Of a stretch of DNA of 44,171 nt, positions 15,397 to 23,987 are shown in pieces (position 1 is the first letter of the stretch; each line of letters begins with the position of its first letter). The notes below the pieces were generated by a model. It was not told the DNA's origin, made no database searches, and worked only from the letters and a program-made list of their open reading frames with translations. The translations under genes were made by a program, and so were the position numbers. Origin of the DNA: Gp13-AA77 sp036521995 (GTDB lineage: Bacteria > Acidobacteriota > Terriglobia > UBA7540); the NCBI GenBank assembly GCA_036521995.1, contig DATDGR010000215.1:1-44171 (forward strand). Reading direction: 5' to 3'.

Positions 15397-15453
15397 ATGC
15401 GGGAAGTTAAGTACACCACCCTCTTGCACCCTTGCCGGCCCCTGCCAACTTGA
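15397..15453 (+). pseudogene. Truncated RelE/YafQ-type toxin start
   Basis: Directly after the antitoxin stop, ATG 15397 opens MREVKYTT, the usual N-terminus of RelE/YafQ mRNA interferases (MREVKYTTRF-type). The next codons are unrelated and a stop comes at codon 19, so only the first ~8 codons of the toxin remain. The position, immediately behind the antitoxin, supports the identification; the motif alone would be too short. Confidence 0.5.
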
Positions 15454-15513
15454 CGTGCCTCGCCCTTGATTTTACACTTAGAGTTGGCCCTTCCATAGAG
15501 GTGGAAGTCTCTC

Positions 15514-17520
15514 ATGCGCTTACGGCAAGTGTTGGCAGCGCCCGCTCTGACGTGTAGTTTGGTGGTTAGTCTGGCGCTTGTAGCTTTCTTCGTCGCAGGG
15601 CCCGATCCCCGTCCGATGTTCGGAGGTCCCGCCGGACAGGATTCCGCGGAGTTTTTTCCGCTCAATCAAGTTCATGCTGGGCTTAAGGGTGTAGGCAAGA
15701 CTGTCTTTGAGGGCAACGACGTCACCGAGTTTCAGGTTGAGATTCTGGGCGTGCTCAGGAGCGTGCTCGCGCCCAAGCACGACGCTATCCTGGTGAAGCT
15801 TTCGGGTGGCGGCATTGAGCGCACCAATATCGTGGCCGGGATGAGCGGAAGCCCCGTCTACGTGGACGGGAAGCTTCTGGGTGCGGTCGCGATTTCATTT
15901 CCCTTCGCCAAAGAGCCTTACGGCCTGGTGACACCCATCGAAGACATGCTGGCCGTAACGCCGGCCGCCAGTTCGACGAATCCCGAAGGAGGAGTGGACG
16001 GGGTGGCGTTTCAAGGCAGCCCGGGACTATCCCGGGCCCGCTTTGCTCGCGTGGCGGGCGGGTCAGCGGATGACGTGAGGCTGATTCAAGAAGACTCGTG
16101 GCCTCCCCAAGCCGGTCAGGTCAGCCAGGTTGGCCAGCCGACTTCGGATGAGCCCGCGGGAATGGCCGAGTTGCTGTCGAGCTTGCGCTTGCCCGTGCGT
16201 TTCAGCGGATTCGACGGCAGCTTGATCCGGCAATACGCTCCGGCCTTTCGGGCTCTTGGCCTGGAGCCGGTGGAGGGTGGAGTGCTGACCGGCGCGACCT
16301 CACCGGCGAGCGAACCCAGATGGGCGAACGAGCCGTTGCAGGCAAATAAAGACTCGTCCACGGAAGCTGTGGGTTCAAGTGTTCAGCCTGGCAAGATGGT
16401 GAGCCTGCTGTTTGTGAGTGGAGACTTCAATCTGGCGGCCGACTGCACGGTCACATACCGGCAGGGAGACCGGCTCTACGCCTGCGGGCATCAGGTATTC
16501 CAGATGGGTCAGACGGATATTCCCTTCGCTCCGGCCCGTGTGCTGGCCACCATTCCGTCTCTTACGGTTTCCTTCAAAGTGGACGACCCTGGCTCTCCCG
16601 TCGGCAGCATCCACCAGGACCGCTTTGGCGCCATCTATGGTGTCGTAGGCCAGCAGGCCAGCACCATCCCGGTCAGCGTGCGGGTGGATTCCACCCTTCA
16701 CCGCACCGAGAACTACCGGTTTGACGTGGCCCAGGCGCCGTTGATTTCGCCGCTGTTGGTGCAGTTGGCCTTGGCCTCTACCGTGGGCGCCACCGAGCGG
16801 GCGCTGGGTCCGTCGACGTTGCACCTCAAGGGCCAGATCCGACTGGCGGGCGGCGAGGCCGTTGACCTCGAAGACGTCCTGGCCAGTGACACCGGCGCCG
16901 CCAACATGGCCGGGGTGGTGGTGGCCGCGCCGCTCAATATCCTGCTCTCCAGCGACTTCCCCGGATTGCACGTGGAGGGCATTGACGTCGACCTGAGCGC
17001 CCAGGACAAGGATCGCGCCGCCAGTTTGGATGAGGTTTGGGCGAGCAAGTCAGAAGTGTTGCCGGGCGATAACATTAACCTGATGGCGGTGGTGAGGACG
17101 CCTTCAGGTGAGACGTTCACTCAGAAGATCCCGGTGCATATCCCGGAGAACGTGAGCAGCCGGATGTTGTCGCTCGTTGTGGGCAGCGGCGCCGCCCTCG
17201 ATGCTCTCGAGGGCCGCCTGACTCCGCTCGCCTCGCAGCCTCGGGACGTCCATCAGATGGTGCGGGCGCTGAACCGCATGCGGCGAAACAATCGGCTCTA
17301 CGCCCTGCTGCTCGCCCCGGCCAGCTCCTTCCGGCTCCAGGGCGAAGAATTCCCTTCTCCTCCACCCTCGTTGTTGCAAACGTTCATGTCGGACCCGGCG
17401 TCTGCTACCCGGGTAACCTTGAGCGCTACGTCGGTGGTGGGAGACTTCGAGACAGCACCGACGCCCTACACCGTCGCCGGGCAGCAGACGCTCCTCTTGA
17501 AGGTGGTTCGCAAGGACTAG
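15514..17520 (+). CDS. Exported SpoIVB-like S55-family serine protease
   Basis: A 668-residue protein with a signal sequence (hydrophobic residues 9-28). HAGLKGVGKTVFEGNDVTEF (54-73) and VAGMSGSPVYVDGKLLGAVA (107-126) are S55 hallmarks; Ser111 in GMSG is the probable nucleophile. A second conserved block, RLYACGHQVFQMGQTDIP, holds His326, the likely general base. In Bacillus SpoIVB, as I recall it, the GH block comes before GMSGSP; here it comes after, as in acidobacterial relatives. There is no PDZ domain that I can see. The C-terminal half is beta-rich and without recognisable motifs. Spore formation is not implied. It probably acts in the periplasm or outside. The next gene, a propeller protein, follows after 154 bases on the same strand. 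Confidence 0.8.
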   Translation: MRLRQVLAAPALTCSLVVSLALVAFFVAGPDPRPMFGGPAGQDSAEFFPLNQVHAGLKGVGKTVFEGNDVTEFQVEILGVLRSVLAPKHDAILVKLSGGGIERTNIVAGMSGSPVYVDGKLLGAVAISFPFAKEPYGLVTPIEDMLAVTPAASSTNPEGGVDGVAFQGSPGLSRARFARVAGGSADDVRLIQEDSWPPQAGQVSQVGQPTSDEPAGMAELLSSLRLPVRFSGFDGSLIRQYAPAFRALGLEPVEGGVLTGATSPASEPRWANEPLQANKDSSTEAVGSSVQPGKMVSLLFVSGDFNLAADCTVTYRQGDRLYACGHQVFQMGQTDIPFAPARVLATIPSLTVSFKVDDPGSPVGSIHQDRFGAIYGVVGQQASTIPVSVRVDSTLHRTENYRFDVAQAPLISPLLVQLALASTVGATERALGPSTLHLKGQIRLAGGEAVDLEDVLASDTGAANMAGVVVAAPLNILLSSDFPGLHVEGIDVDLSAQDKDRAASLDEVWASKSEVLPGDNINLMAVVRTPSGETFTQKIPVHIPENVSSRMLSLVVGSGAALDALEGRLTPLASQPRDVHQMVRALNRMRRNNRLYALLLAPASSFRLQGEEFPSPPPSLLQTFMSDPASATRVTLSATSVVGDFETAPTPYTVAGQQTLLLKVVRKD

Positions 17521-17552
17521 TGACTTGGTGCGCGCCAAGTCGGACAGTCACT
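17519..17552 (+). terminator. Nested inverted repeats after the S55 gene
   Basis: GACTTGG-N6-CCAAGTC (17522-17541) forms a perfect 7-bp stem, and an outer pair AGTGACT...AGTCACT (17519-17525 and 17546-17552) competes with or extends it. No T-run follows, so termination is uncertain; it could be a processing or attenuation structure. Confidence 0.3.
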
Positions 17553-17674
17553 GAAAAGACTCGAAATGGTGAGGACAACCCTTTAACGTGTTGAAAATAA
17601 AGCCGGTCTCTTTCTTGTAGGCTCTGGTTTTGCGTCAAGTTATTGAAACCCAAGGCCATAAGATCATGTGAGGT

Positions 17675-20014
17675 ATGACTTTGCTCAGAAATAGGAACCG
17701 TCGGCTCTTCTTTAGGAGCTCTGTGGTGGTCGGTGCCGGCGTGGCGCTGCTCTGGGCTGGGGCAGGTGTATTTGAGCCGATCATCAGTTGGGGTAGCGAG
17801 ACGCAGTTCTGGCAGGTGGGCGCTTTTGACGAGTTTCTGCGCGGCAGCCTGCAGGGAGTATCGCTCAGCCACGAGGGCTCACTCCAACTGGCGCCGCCGA
17901 CTGAGGCCATCTTTGATCCCGAGGAGACGCTGGCGCTATCTCTCGCAGCTGATCGGGCGGGTCAGCTCTACATTGGAACGGGGCACGAGGGCAAGCTCTT
18001 CCGCGTGGACTCCAAGGGCCAAGGCAAGCTTCTGTTTCAGGCCAAGGAGCCGGAAATCCTGGCTGTGGCGGCGGGGCCCGACGGCAACATCTATGCCGCC
18101 AGTTCTCCCGAAGGCAAGATCTATCGGATCGCGCCAGACGGCAGTTCGAGCGTCTTCTTTGACCCGAAAGTCAAATACGTGTGGTCGCTGGTCTTTGACG
18201 CTCAGGGTCGGCTCTATGCTGGGACGGGCGACGGTGGTGTAATCTACCAGATCGAGCCTTCCGGGGTAGGCAAAGTGTTCTTTGATAGCCGGCAAACGCA
18301 CATCATCTGTCTGGCCCTCGACCGAGACGGCAATCTCCTGGCAGGGAGCGACCCGGACGGGTTGATCTACCGCATCGATCCGCAAGGCAAAGCGTTTGTG
18401 CTCTTCAAGGCGGACTTCCCTGAGATTCACGCCTTGGCGCTCGACTCCGAAGGTCACATCTATGCGGCAGCTCTCGGAGGTTCCGGGTCAACTCCCACCG
18501 CGCCCTTCTTTGCTCCGCAAGCCCCCGCCGCCACCGAGCCCGCCGCAGTAACAACCATCACTGTAACCGCGTCGGGCGAAGATCTGCCGAGTGAGCCGGC
18601 CGCCCAGGGTCAGCAGCCGGCCCCACAACCTTCGCCACAGCGCCAGACAGTACCTCAGCGTAATTCTCCCAGCTTCAATCGCAGCCTCGGCGCTCCTTTT
18701 GGCGCCCCATCGACGCCGCAAGGCCGTGGAGCGCTGATTCGAATCGACCCGGACAACTCCGCCGAATCGCTGTGGAGCTCAGATAGAGAGAGCGTCTTTG
18801 GGCTGGCGCTCGAAGGTGGAAACGTCCTGTTTTCAACCGATAACGGCGGAAAGATCTTCCGGCTGAGCCCTTCGACCGACGGACCTCGCCTGACTCTGGT
18901 AACCGAGACCCGTGATTCCCTCGCGACGCGCCTCCTGGTTGAGGGTAGCAACGTCTACGTGGCCACGAGCAACGTGGCCAAACTGTTCCGGGTGGGCAGC
19001 GGGCCGGTGCGTGAAGGCACGTATGAGTCGCAGGTGAAAGATACCAAGTTCGTCTCCCGATGGGGTAATCTAAGCTGGCGAGGGCAGGTTCCCTCCGGCT
19101 GCTCGCTCAAGTTTTACTCACGTTCCGGAAACTCAGAAAGGCCCGATCCCACCTGGAGTAACTGGGCCGGTCCCTACCAGGACCCGGATGCCAGCCGCAT
19201 TACCAGCCCTTCGGCGCGCTACATTCAATGGAAAGCGGTCTTTACGGGCCCGGGGACTTCCAGCCCGGCGCTCGATGACGTCACCGTGGCCTACCTGAAC
19301 GAGAACCTGCCCCCACAGATCCGGTCTCTCGATATCAGCACCGGCGGTAACCGGACGGGGCTCGGCGCAGTCTCAACATCGAGTGACGGCCAGCGGCTGG
19401 TAGTTTCCGGAGGACCAAGCTTTGGCGGAGGATCTTCCTCCGGCGACAAGAAGGTTCCGACCGCGGTCAACTGGCAGGCCGATGATCCGAATGGCGACCG
19501 CCTGATCTATTCGCTGTATCTGAAGGCCGCCGACGAAAGAGAGTGGCACTTGGTAAAGGACCGGCTCCGCGAGACCAATTACACTCTCGACGCGAACGCT
19601 GTACCCGACGGGGAGTATGTGGCGCGCCTGGTCGCTTCAGACGAGGAGTCGAACCCCCGCGGTCTGGCGCGGCGCTCCGAGCTGGTAAGCGCACCGTTCT
19701 GGATTGACAACACTCCGCCGCGAGTGGAGGTCTCCGAACAACATGTGGCAGGGGCTTCGGGCGAGGTTCGCTTTCGCGCCACCTCGAATCTGTCGCCCTT
19801 ACGCGCGGCCGAGGTCTCGTTGGACGGAGGCGAATGGAGACCGGTTCAGGCCGACGACGGGATCATAGATTCCAGGTCCGAGACTTTCAAGGTCAGCCTG
19901 TCGGACCTCGGTCAGGGAGAGCACCGGTTGGTGCTTCGCGTCGTTGACATCGCGGGAAATACCGGGATTGGTAAGGCCGTACTTCGCTCCAGAGGCGGTC
20001 CGGGGAGTGAATGA
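17675..20014 (+). CDS. Secreted beta-propeller protein with C-terminal Ig/Fn3-like domains
   Basis: A 779-residue protein with an N-terminal signal/anchor (RRLFF then a hydrophobic stretch, 13-30). Residues ~85-270 contain five or more repeats of the form G-x-L/I-Y-A/I-G-T/S...G-x-I/L-x-R-I-D-P, typical of NHL/PQQ/SMP-30-like propeller blades. A Pro/Gln/Ala-rich linker (270-345) interrupts them, after which two or three further blades follow. The last ~300 residues are beta-sandwich-like, with WSNWAGPYQDPDASRI, DNTPPRVEVSE and VDIAGNTG, usual in Fn3/Ig-like repeats of surface proteins. No catalytic residues are evident; probably a binding or structural protein outside the cytoplasm. GTGAGG precedes ATG 17675. 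Confidence 0.75.
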   Translation: MTLLRNRNRRLFFRSSVVVGAGVALLWAGAGVFEPIISWGSETQFWQVGAFDEFLRGSLQGVSLSHEGSLQLAPPTEAIFDPEETLALSLAADRAGQLYIGTGHEGKLFRVDSKGQGKLLFQAKEPEILAVAAGPDGNIYAASSPEGKIYRIAPDGSSSVFFDPKVKYVWSLVFDAQGRLYAGTGDGGVIYQIEPSGVGKVFFDSRQTHIICLALDRDGNLLAGSDPDGLIYRIDPQGKAFVLFKADFPEIHALALDSEGHIYAAALGGSGSTPTAPFFAPQAPAATEPAAVTTITVTASGEDLPSEPAAQGQQPAPQPSPQRQTVPQRNSPSFNRSLGAPFGAPSTPQGRGALIRIDPDNSAESLWSSDRESVFGLALEGGNVLFSTDNGGKIFRLSPSTDGPRLTLVTETRDSLATRLLVEGSNVYVATSNVAKLFRVGSGPVREGTYESQVKDTKFVSRWGNLSWRGQVPSGCSLKFYSRSGNSERPDPTWSNWAGPYQDPDASRITSPSARYIQWKAVFTGPGTSSPALDDVTVAYLNENLPPQIRSLDISTGGNRTGLGAVSTSSDGQRLVVSGGPSFGGGSSSGDKKVPTAVNWQADDPNGDRLIYSLYLKAADEREWHLVKDRLRETNYTLDANAVPDGEYVARLVASDEESNPRGLARRSELVSAPFWIDNTPPRVEVSEQHVAGASGEVRFRATSNLSPLRAAEVSLDGGEWRPVQADDGIIDSRSETFKVSLSDLGQGEHRLVLRVVDIAGNTGIGKAVLRSRGGPGSE

Positions 20015-20178
20015 ATCGGACGGACCTCGGGTCGCCCGTCCCGACGGCCGGCCGAAGCCCCCGGGTGGAACCTCGTGGGGCTTGGGCAAGGCCCCCCAAC
20101 TTCGCTGAAGAAATACAACTTCCATCCCAGGCGTCGCATCTCACGGGTCGGGCAGAGTGCGGCGTAAATTGAGACTCG

Positions 20179-20814
20179 TTGAGTTCAATCGAAAACCGAG
20201 CTTCGAGGGCTGTGTCCGATGCCCAGCTCATCGCCCGGGCGCAGAGCGGAGACGAGCAGGCATTTGCCACGCTATTCGACCAGCACAAGCGTCGCGTGTA
20301 CTCTCTTTGCTTGCGCATGACGGGCGACATGGCGGAAGCGGAGGATCTGAGTCAGGAAGCCTTCCTGCAGCTCTTTCGGAAGATCGCGACGTTCCGCGGG
20401 GAGTCGGCCTTCTCAACCTGGCTGCATCGCCTGGTTGTGAATGTCGTTTTGATGCACCTCCGCCGAAAGGGCTTGCAACAGGTTTCACTCGACGACGTCG
20501 ACGCTTCCCAGGACGAGCCGGTCAAGCGAGAGTACGGTGATGACGATAAACGGCTGTTACACTCGATCGACCGCATTACGCTTTCGAGGGCGATCGAGGG
20601 CTTGCCGCCGGGCTATAAGGCAGTCCTGGTACTCCATGACATTGAGGGCTACGAGCATAATGAGATCGCGCAAATCCTGAATTGTTCGGTAGGAAACTCC
20701 AAGTCGCAGCTCCACAAAGCGAGGTTGAAACTTCGCGAGGTCTTGAGAAGCCAGCGACTGAAGATTTTATCGGCGGGCTCTGGACATGGATCGGGTGTTT
20801 TGGGCGACGGGTAA
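20179..20814 (+). CDS. ECF-type RNA polymerase sigma factor
   Basis: A 211-residue sigma-70 of the extracytoplasmic-function group. Region 2 is clear: AFATLFDQHKRRVYSLCLRM, then DMAEAEDLSQEAFLQLFRKI, FRGESAFSTWLHRLVVNVVL and the basic MHLRRK. Region 4 is AIEGLPPGYKAVLVLHDIEG, then HNEIAQILNCSVGNSKSQLHKARLKLRE, a helix-turn-helix. The frame starts with TTG at 20179; a GTG at 20212 (VSDAQLI) is an alternative and I cannot decide between them. The anti-sigma gene starts 12 bases after the stop, so they are co-transcribed and probably translated in balance. Confidence 0.95.
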   Translation: MSSIENRASRAVSDAQLIARAQSGDEQAFATLFDQHKRRVYSLCLRMTGDMAEAEDLSQEAFLQLFRKIATFRGESAFSTWLHRLVVNVVLMHLRRKGLQQVSLDDVDASQDEPVKREYGDDDKRLLHSIDRITLSRAIEGLPPGYKAVLVLHDIEGYEHNEIAQILNCSVGNSKSQLHKARLKLREVLRSQRLKILSAGSGHGSGVLGDG

Positions 20815-20826
20815 AGGTAGAACGCC

Positions 20827-21501
20827 ATGTCAGCATACGAAGGGGAGGGGATTCAAGTGTGGTCCAGTGAGGCTTGCCGCCGCTTTGACCTCCAACTGCA
20901 ACCGTATCTTGAGGGTGAGGACCGGCCCGAACTAATCGCTCACGCTGCGGAGTGCGCCTTTTGTGCGGCGGTGCTGGCAGATCTGCTGTTGGTGCGTGAC
21001 GCTGCGAGCGCCATAGGACCCGAAGAGCCTCCGGCCCGGGTATGGGCAAATGTGCGTGCGACTTTGGCCGAAGAGGGCCTCATTCGGCCTCGCCGGCAGC
21101 CACGGCGGGCTTGGGCGGACTGGTTTCTGAGACCGGTTCCGGCGGCCGGGATGGCTGCTCTTCTCCTGCTCGGCTTCCTCTCCCTCAGGACCCGCGGCTA
21201 CTTGCACCTCCACCCGCAATATAGGCCGACACCCATAGCCGCCCAATCTTCTGATCCGCAGCTCGAGAGCAGCGTCGCGGAGATGGAGCACGTCTTTCAG
21301 GCACAATCGGCCACCCTCGACCCCGCCATGAAGTTGGCCTATGAGAAGAGCCTCGAGACTCTGGACAGCGAAATCCAGGAGTGCCTGAGCTCGCTCGAGC
21401 ACGAACCGGGTGATGGGCTGGCTCGCGAGTACCTGGCGTCAGCTTACCATCAGAAGGCCCAGGTGCTCGCCTCTGCCTTGGGGGTCGACGATGGCCGCTA
21501 G
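20827..21501 (+). CDS. Membrane anti-sigma factor with zinc-binding motif
   Basis: A 224-residue protein directly behind the ECF sigma gene. The cytoplasmic N-terminus carries the anti-sigma zinc motif H-x3-C-x2-C (His39, Cys43, Cys46 in HAAECAFC), then a basic stretch and one transmembrane segment at about 104-120. The C-terminal part outside the membrane is helical and acidic, rich in Glu and Leu (KLAYEKSLETLDSEIQECLS), possibly a sensory coiled coil. It should hold the sigma factor at the membrane until a signal arrives. AAAGGTAGA precedes ATG 20827. Confidence 0.88.
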   Translation: MSAYEGEGIQVWSSEACRRFDLQLQPYLEGEDRPELIAHAAECAFCAAVLADLLLVRDAASAIGPEEPPARVWANVRATLAEEGLIRPRRQPRRAWADWFLRPVPAAGMAALLLLGFLSLRTRGYLHLHPQYRPTPIAAQSSDPQLESSVAEMEHVFQAQSATLDPAMKLAYEKSLETLDSEIQECLSSLEHEPGDGLAREYLASAYHQKAQVLASALGVDDGR

Positions 21502-22432
21502 GAACCGGTTTGCGGACCAACGTGCCTCCGCCCACGATCGCAGGAGCCTGCAGAGGAAGGTGAGCCTGATCACCCGGCTGCGATTCGTGGCCCTGCTGTT
21601 GCTGCCGGGCGGCGTCTTGCTGGCTGCGGCCGGCGGTCACGTCGAGAAGAGCTTTCAGACCACCCCCAACCCGCGCATCAGCATCTCCAACCCACCGGGC
21701 GGCACAGTGGTTGTAAGGGGGTGGGACAAGTCTGAGGTGCACGCGGTTTGTTCCACGTCATCCTCCAAGGCTGAGATTGACGTCGAGCAGATGCCTTCGA
21801 CCGGTGAGGCGGAAAAGGTTCGCTTCTCCACACACGTACTCGACCCTCAGGCCGCTGCCGAGGACAAGACGGCCACCTACGAGCTCGACATTCCCGCCGG
21901 TGCGAGTCTTGATATCTACAGTCCGCAAGGCAGCGTTTCGGTCGAGCGGACGAGCGGAGATGACTGGGTAGAGACTATCAGCGGTAAGGTTTCGGTGACT
22001 GACGCCGCCGGTCGGGTCACGGTTCATTCGCTGAACGGTAATATTGAGCTTGTGCGGCTCAGCGGCCAGGTCGAGGCCATCTCGGTGATCGGCAACCTGC
22101 AATTCACGGCTTCGACAAGCCCCAGGGTGCGCGCCCAGACGGAATCAGGCAGGATCCTCTTCGACGGCGACTTCGTCCCCTCCGGAGAGTACATTCTAAA
22201 ATCCTACGCGGGCGATATGGACATAACCTGCCCGGCGTCGGACTCTTTCGAGTTGAGCGCCCGTTCGCTGCACGGCAAAGTCGACAATCAGGTTCGGTTG
22301 AACCACAAGGGCCATGCGCCCATACCCTCCGGCTCCTCCGGCGATATTGCATTTGGATTCCACAATCAGGGGGACGCCACCGTAAACCTCAAGTCTTTCA
22401 GCGGCACCATTCACGTCCGGCCTCGCCCCTGA
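21491..22432 (+). CDS. Exported DUF4097-type beta-helix protein
   Basis: Start taken at ATG 21491, which overlaps the anti-sigma stop by 11 bases and implies translational coupling; 313 residues. A basic start is followed by a hydrophobic signal (about 32-47: RFVALLLLPGGVLLAAAGG). The rest is made of short beta repeats of the DUF4097 (adhesin-like) kind, e.g. SISNPPGGTVVVRGWDKSEV, GASLDIYSPQGSVSVERTSG, GKVSVTDAAGRVTVHSLNGN, QTESGRILFDGDF. DUF4097 proteins are common next to ECF/anti-sigma pairs, and this one may be the regulated product or part of the signal path. No enzymatic motif is seen. Confidence 0.8.
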   Translation: MAARNRFADQRASAHDRRSLQRKVSLITRLRFVALLLLPGGVLLAAAGGHVEKSFQTTPNPRISISNPPGGTVVVRGWDKSEVHAVCSTSSSKAEIDVEQMPSTGEAEKVRFSTHVLDPQAAAEDKTATYELDIPAGASLDIYSPQGSVSVERTSGDDWVETISGKVSVTDAAGRVTVHSLNGNIELVRLSGQVEAISVIGNLQFTASTSPRVRAQTESGRILFDGDFVPSGEYILKSYAGDMDITCPASDSFELSARSLHGKVDNQVRLNHKGHAPIPSGSSGDIAFGFHNQGDATVNLKSFSGTIHVRPRP

Positions 22433-22457
22433 CTTCCAACTCGGAAGAGGCTATAAT
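22429..22457 (+). promoter_or_regulatory. Sigma-70-type promoter of shikimate kinase
   Basis: CTGACT (22429-22434), 17-base spacer, perfect TATAAT (22452-22457). The -35 overlaps the stop codon of the DUF4097 gene, and transcription would start about 30 bases before ATG 22496. This separates aroK from the sigma operon. Confidence 0.65.
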
Positions 22458-22495
22458 GGTTGATAATTCGATCTTGAGTTTTGCTCCGCTCCGCC

Positions 22496-23008
22496 ATGGC
22501 CGTACGCCGACCCCGGCTCATTTACCTGGTGGGATTCATGGGGGCTGGCAAGTCCTCTGTGGGCGCCAGGCTCGCCACCGCGCTGCGCTGGCCCTTCATC
22601 GATCTTGACACCGCCATCGAGGCCGGGCAGGGCCTCAGCATCCGAGAGATCTTCGAACAGGCGGGTGAGCCTTTCTTTCGCACCATCGAGCACGCCGCTC
22701 TCACCGAACTCATTAAGAGCGAGCCCGCTGTCCTCGCCCTGGGCGGAGGCACTTTTGCGCAGAAGCCGAATCTCGATCTGATTCAGGAACGGGGCGGGCC
22801 CACGGTGTGGCTCGACTGCCCTCCCGCGGAATTGAGGCGACGCTGCGAAGGAATTACCAACCGCCCCCTTTTCCGCGATGCGGCCAGCTTCGAGCAGTTA
22901 TTCTATCAGCGGCTTCCTTACTACCAGTTGGCGGAGCATCGCGTACCGACCGACGGCCGCACGGCCGACGAAGTGGCGGAACAGATCCTGGGCCTGGGTC
23001 TTTTCTGA
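22496..23008 (+). CDS. aroK: Shikimate kinase
   Basis: A 170-residue protein, normal for the family. P-loop GFMGAGKSS at 13-21, substrate-binding DLDTAIE near 39, the ALGGGTF motif (GGG contacts shikimate) near 82, and NRPLF with the lid/adenine-binding Arg near 122. It phosphorylates shikimate with ATP in the route to chorismate and aromatic amino acids. ATG 22496 is chosen over a TTG 15 bases upstream because the protein then begins just before the LIYLVGFMG strand. It has its own promoter (22429-22457) and converges with the response-regulator gene, whose stop is only 11 bases away. Confidence 0.95.
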   Translation: MAVRRPRLIYLVGFMGAGKSSVGARLATALRWPFIDLDTAIEAGQGLSIREIFEQAGEPFFRTIEHAALTELIKSEPAVLALGGGTFAQKPNLDLIQERGGPTVWLDCPPAELRRRCEGITNRPLFRDAASFEQLFYQRLPYYQLAEHRVPTDGRTADEVAEQILGLGLF

Positions 23009-23018
23009 GGACGAACGA

Positions 23019-23813
23019 TTACAAGGGCTGAGGCCCGGCGGCAACGGGCGGCAAATCGAGCCGCTGATGGATCGCGTAGAGGACGAGTTCAACCCGGTCC
23101 GAAACTCCGACTTTGTCGAAGACAGACCGAAGATGATTCTTCACGGTCTGCTCGGTGATGGAAAGATGCCCGGCGATCTCCCGGTTGCGCCAGCCTTGAA
23201 CAAGACAACTGATCACCAGCTTTTCGCGATTCGTCAGGGTATCAACGGGCCGGTTCTGGGGCTCGCTCAAAACCCGCGCCATCTGCGCAACCTGCCTCTT
23301 GGGCAACCAGATCTCGCCTTCGGCCACTTTGCGGGCGCACTTGACGAAGAGGGCAGGATCGGCCGTTTTGAGAATCACCCCTCGCGCGCCGGCCTTCATG
23401 AAGGCCACGGCCTCGTCCTCGCTGATGGCGGAAGCCATCACGACCAGCTTACTGGCGGGCGCCCCTTCGCGAAGGGCCGTCAGCGCGGCCGGCGCGTCAG
23501 GCCGCAGCATTTCATGCTGCACGAACGCGACGTCAGGCTGAAACTCCACGACCTGGGAGAGCAACTCGAGAGGCTGGTCAATTTCCGAAACCACGGAAAT
23601 GTCGTCCTCACCCATCAGAAGCCGTCTCATGCCCAGGCGAAAGATGGCTTCGCGATCTGCTATCAGGATGCTGACTTTGTGCTGATCTTCCCGGGAAGGC
23701 GATGCGACGTGCCCGTGGCACGGTTCGCTCACGTCTTGCAGCCGCGAGCCGGACCGCAGGCCCTCGGTGACATCGGCCGCGATGTTGTGGTTACCCATGA
23801 TGTGTTGTCTCAC
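23019..23813 (-). CDS. NarL/FixJ-type regulator with degenerate receiver
   Basis: A 264-residue protein with a receiver domain (about 46-165) and a LuxR-type DNA-binding domain: TLTNREKLVISCLVQGWRNR, then EIAGHLSITEQTVKNHLRSV. In the receiver only one of the two N-terminal acidic residues remains (Asp53 in IADREAIFR), and the usual phosphoacceptor Asp is Gln99 (PDVAFVQHEM against PDVVLMDLRMP). The conserved Lys is present (Lys149 in GVILK). It therefore probably works without phosphorylation, or by another input. The start may be the first ATG (23813) or the ATG five codons later. No histidine kinase is nearby. It is divergent from lpxD. Confidence 0.88.
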   Translation of the reverse strand: MRQHIMGNHNIAADVTEGLRSGSRLQDVSEPCHGHVASPSREDQHKVSILIADREAIFRLGMRRLLMGEDDISVVSEIDQPLELLSQVVEFQPDVAFVQHEMLRPDAPAALTALREGAPASKLVVMASAISEDEAVAFMKAGARGVILKTADPALFVKCARKVAEGEIWLPKRQVAQMARVLSEPQNRPVDTLTNREKLVISCLVQGWRNREIAGHLSITEQTVKNHLRSVFDKVGVSDRVELVLYAIHQRLDLPPVAAGPQPL

Positions 23814-23987
23814 TCGCGCCGCGCCCGCATACCCCGGCGCTGTCAGGTTTCCTGATCAGCGCCGCGATTGGTAATTTGGGCGGAAAGCGGCGTTCTTGCG
23901 CTCAAGCCAGCTAACCTTGCCGGTCCAAAATCGGGCGGCGGGTGGCGTAGGGCCGTCATACCCACTATCGGCAATGTGAGGAAAATC

